Positions 62,190 through 64,000 of a stretch of 64,000 bases of DNA are shown one piece after another. The position numbers were made by a program, and so were the translations under genes. Source of the DNA: Candidatus Jettenia sp. AMX2 (GTDB lineage: Bacteria; Planctomycetota; Brocadiia; Brocadiales; Brocadiaceae); assembly GCA_030583665.1 (NCBI GenBank), contig CP129469.1, forward strand, positions 1,054,001 through 1,118,000, written 5' to 3'. Within the stretch, counting starts at the first letter, position 1. Each line of letters opens with the position of its first letter. The notes under the pieces were generated by a model. It saw only the letters and a list, made by a program, of their open reading frames with translations, was not told the DNA's origin and did no database searches.

Positions 62190-62750
62190 AGTTGCCACGA
62201 GCTTTAGCTCGTGGATAAGAAAAAACAAAAACTGGCTTTAGCCGAAACAAGAAGATGCCCTATACCAAAGTAATGATACATTTTATCTGGTCAACCAAAA
62301 ACAGGATACCGCTCATAACCCCTGAATTAAAACCTCTATTATTATCGCACATCAAGAAAAACAGTGGAATAAAAGAAATATTTATTGATACATTGAATTG
62401 TGTGGAAGACCATATTCATTTACTCATATCATTAGGAACCGGGCAAACCATATCAAAAATAGCCATGCTTATCAAAGGCGAATCTTCATTTTGGGTAAAC
62501 AAGCAAAAACTCACAAGGCAAAAATTTGAGTGGCAGGATGAATACATAGCCCTTTCAGTCAGCGAATCAGGTATTGAAAAAGTCCGGCATTACATAGCAA
62601 ACCAGGATGAGCATCATAAAAAGAAAACTTTTGCGCAGGAATATGACGAGTTTTTAAAACTGCACGGATTGAGCAAGAATGGTTTGGGCTAAAGCCCATA
62701 TTCATGCATAATCATATCCACGACCTGAAGGTCGTGGCAACTACAATAAG
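62190..62750 (+). mobile_element. IS200/IS605-family element
   Basis: Transposase gene between hairpins CCACGAGCTTTAGCTCGTGG (62196-62215) on the left and CCACGACCTGAAGGTCGTGG (62718-62737) on the right; such hairpins are the ends recognised by Y1 transposases. No long terminal inverted repeat or obvious target duplication, as expected for the family. Outer limits are approximate. Confidence 0.75.
62255..62692 (+). CDS. tnpA: Y1 transposase, IS200-like
   Basis: A 145-residue HUH-type single-strand transposase. The HUH motif is DHIHLLIS (about residues 51-58), and the catalytic tyrosine is in VRHYIANQDEHH (about 110-121). Length, and SVSESGIEKVRHYIANQDEH, match full-length IS200-type TnpA, so it appears functional. 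Located just downstream of the left hairpin. Confidence 0.88.
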   Translation: MPYTKVMIHFIWSTKNRIPLITPELKPLLLSHIKKNSGIKEIFIDTLNCVEDHIHLLISLGTGQTISKIAMLIKGESSFWVNKQKLTRQKFEWQDEYIALSVSESGIEKVRHYIANQDEHHKKKTFAQEYDEFLKLHGLSKNGLG

Positions 62751-62830
62751 GTCGTGGCAACTACAATAAGGTCGTGGCAACTACAATAAGGTCGTGGCAA
62801 CTACAATAAAGTCGTGGCAACTACAATAAA
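62731..62830 (+). repeat. Five tandem 20-bp copies of the IS right-end sequence
   Basis: GTCGTGGCAACTACAATAAG is repeated five times without spacers (the last two with AAA). Each copy is half of the right hairpin plus its flank. A tandem growth of a transposon end, not a CRISPR. Confidence 0.85.
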
Positions 62831-62993
62831 GTGTTGAATTTGCACGACATTGCGCATAAATCACAAATTGTGAACCTCTTGAGTATATCTGACATTCAAG
62901 AGGTTTTTCAGAGAAAAGATAAAATTTAATTGATTTTTTAGGAAGATAGATTAATCTACCCGGTAAAAACCTTCAGAAAAGAAAGGAAAAGGT

Positions 62994-64000
62994 ATGCAGG
63001 GGAGTGAATCTTTTGAAATTCTAACTGCCAAGAGACTTGATCACCTTCCTTTGGTATCAGCTTGTATGCGATACCTGGAAATTGGTCAGATTATCGACGA
63101 ACTGGTTGATTCTCACAAACTCAATTGTGTAAGTACCGGAGAATGTCTCCAGGCAATGGTCTTGTCAATCCTGACCGGTCAGCATGCTCTGTACAAAGTC
63201 TCAGAAGTATTGGGTGACTATGATACCGAGATTGTTTTCCAGAAACAGATTAAGGCCGAGTCATTCCATGATAACCGGTTAGGGGTGGCACTGGATCAGA
63301 TGTGGGAAGCCGGTTTGGGAATGTTGTATTCAAAGCTCATAGCAAAAGCTATCATGAAATACTCGCTAGGACTGGAGAAGCTGCATTTTGATACTACCAG
63401 TATTAGCCTGTACGGTGCTTATGAGCAAGAAGAAGATGGGGATGACATTCCGAGAATTACGTATGGACATAGTAAGGATAAGAGAACAGACCTCAAGCAA
63501 GTACTATTTGGAATGACGGTTAGTGGAGATGGGGGAGTTCCTCTTACAGGAAGGATTACCTCGGGGAACACCTCTGACAGCACGGAGAACCGGTTTAACC
63601 TGGAAACATTGCGAGAGATAGTGCCGGATATTTCCCGGAGCATCCTTGTTTCGGATAGTAAATTTTTTTCTGCCCCAACCGTAGAGATGGCCTTTGAGCA
63701 GGGGATTTCTTTTATCAGTTTGATGCCAAAAACGGTAGGGATGTATGAGGAGATACTCAAGGAGGATAAGCCATCAGAGATTCTTTTGACTACCCCAGGT
63801 AGGAGAAAAGGAGAATATGAAGAGTACCGGGGGTTTTCTCTGATAGCACCTTATGTCTATAAGACAGACAACGCAGAGCAAAGACACAGGCAGATGAGGT
63901 TTGTGGTAGTGGAATCAACCGCCCTTCAGAAACAGAAAGAAAGGGTATGGAAGGCAAAGAAAGAAAAGGAATATCAGGGGCTTACGAAACTTTCTCAGGG
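62994..64000 (+). CDS. IS1634-family transposase, partial at window edge
   Basis: Open from ATG (MQGSESFEILTAKRLDHLPL) to the last base of the window, over 335 residues. The N-terminal part matches the DUF4277-type domain of IS1634/ISH3-like transposases; the DDE core shows LHFDTTSISLYG (first Asp) and ILVSDSKFFSA (second Asp). The final Glu lies beyond the window. AAAGGAAAAGG precedes the ATG. The whole element cannot be judged. Confidence 0.85.
   Translation, partial: MQGSESFEILTAKRLDHLPLVSACMRYLEIGQIIDELVDSHKLNCVSTGECLQAMVLSILTGQHALYKVSEVLGDYDTEIVFQKQIKAESFHDNRLGVALDQMWEAGLGMLYSKLIAKAIMKYSLGLEKLHFDTTSISLYGAYEQEEDGDDIPRITYGHSKDKRTDLKQVLFGMTVSGDGGVPLTGRITSGNTSDSTENRFNLETLREIVPDISRSILVSDSKFFSAPTVEMAFEQGISFISLMPKTVGMYEEILKEDKPSEILLTTPGRRKGEYEEYRGFSLIAPYVYKTDNAEQRHRQMRFVVVESTALQKQKERVWKAKKEKEYQGLTKLSQ

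Noticed and set aside
62731..62830. 20-bp repeats as a CRISPR array
   Set aside because: No spacers; the units are copies of the IS right end.

Overview
The window is a 64-kb piece of an AT-leaning bacterial chromosome (by eye a little above 40% G+C). It mixes long intact operons with repeat-rich, decaying intergenic DNA. Gene content (exopolysaccharide-type MarR regulator, pseudaminic-acid genes, many glycosyltransferases, a GlgE/TreS alpha-glucan cluster, HicBA and GxxExxY genes, group II intron, IS200 and IS1634 elements) would suit an environmental Gram-negative such as an anammox planctomycete. That is an impression: no rRNA or other taxonomic marker is present. I saw no tRNA, rRNA or CRISPR array.

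Layout. (1) 0-4.3 kb: a MarR-type regulator, then a toxin-antitoxin graveyard: a broken ParE/RelE module, a HicB with a broken HicA, an intact HicBA pair, and a VapB-like/truncated VapC pair, separated by copies of a ~165-bp dispersed repeat. A relic of a UDP-sugar dehydrogenase lies at 0.92-1.07 kb. (2) 4.4-16.3 kb: a pseudaminic-acid locus (pseB, pseC, pseF, a frameshifted Pse-associated methylase, a PseG-GNAT-formyltransferase fusion, a PIG-L deacetylase, a second formyltransferase, a GNAT, pseI). It is interrupted by a group II intron, a GxxExxY cassette and a MITE. (3) 16.5-24.7 kb: another decayed TA pair, methyltransferases, a capsule-type glycosyltransferase, two GT4 enzymes, and an MBL/beta-CASP gene split by one in-frame TAG. 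(4) 25-27 kb and 38-39 kb: three paralogous membrane-anchored coiled-coil proteins with variable numbers of 7- and 11-residue repeats. (5) 27.2-41.5 kb: glycan assembly with a bacillosamine-like set (PglA-like, GNAT, PglC-like, PglE-like, PglF/WbpM-like), an ElyC-like protein, a class I aminotransferase and a ~1-kb inverted-repeat structure holding a REP-like cluster. (6) 41.5-47.1 kb, minus strand: a CBS protein, Cys-rich exported protein, FtsX-type permease, LolD/MacB-type ATPase and a Cys-motif membrane protein, plus a transglutaminase-like lipoprotein and a response regulator. (7) 47.2-61.9 kb: an alpha-glucan/trehalose operon, treZ-glgE-treS/mak-glgB-GH57-treY. (8) 62-64 kb: an IS200-like element and the start of an IS1634-family transposase.

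How the genes fit together. PseB, PseC, the GNAT domain, PseG, PseI and PseF cover the steps from UDP-GlcNAc to CMP-pseudaminic acid. The extra deacetylase and formyltransferase domains suggest altered N-acyl groups. The Pgl-like set would start a second, lipid-linked glycan, extended by the glycosyltransferases between the two sets. TreS/Mak feeds maltose 1-phosphate to GlgE, GlgB branches the glucan, and TreY/TreZ release trehalose.

The most unusual signal is a set of long poly-G tracts in glycan genes. Two of them (G9 at 11817, G8 at 14716) lie exactly at junctions between enzyme domains and are followed directly by TAA. A one-base slip would switch between a fused multidomain enzyme and a cleanly terminated shorter one. 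A third (G9 at 20250) sits inside an FkbM-type methyltransferase. I read these as candidate phase-variation switches of the surface glycan.
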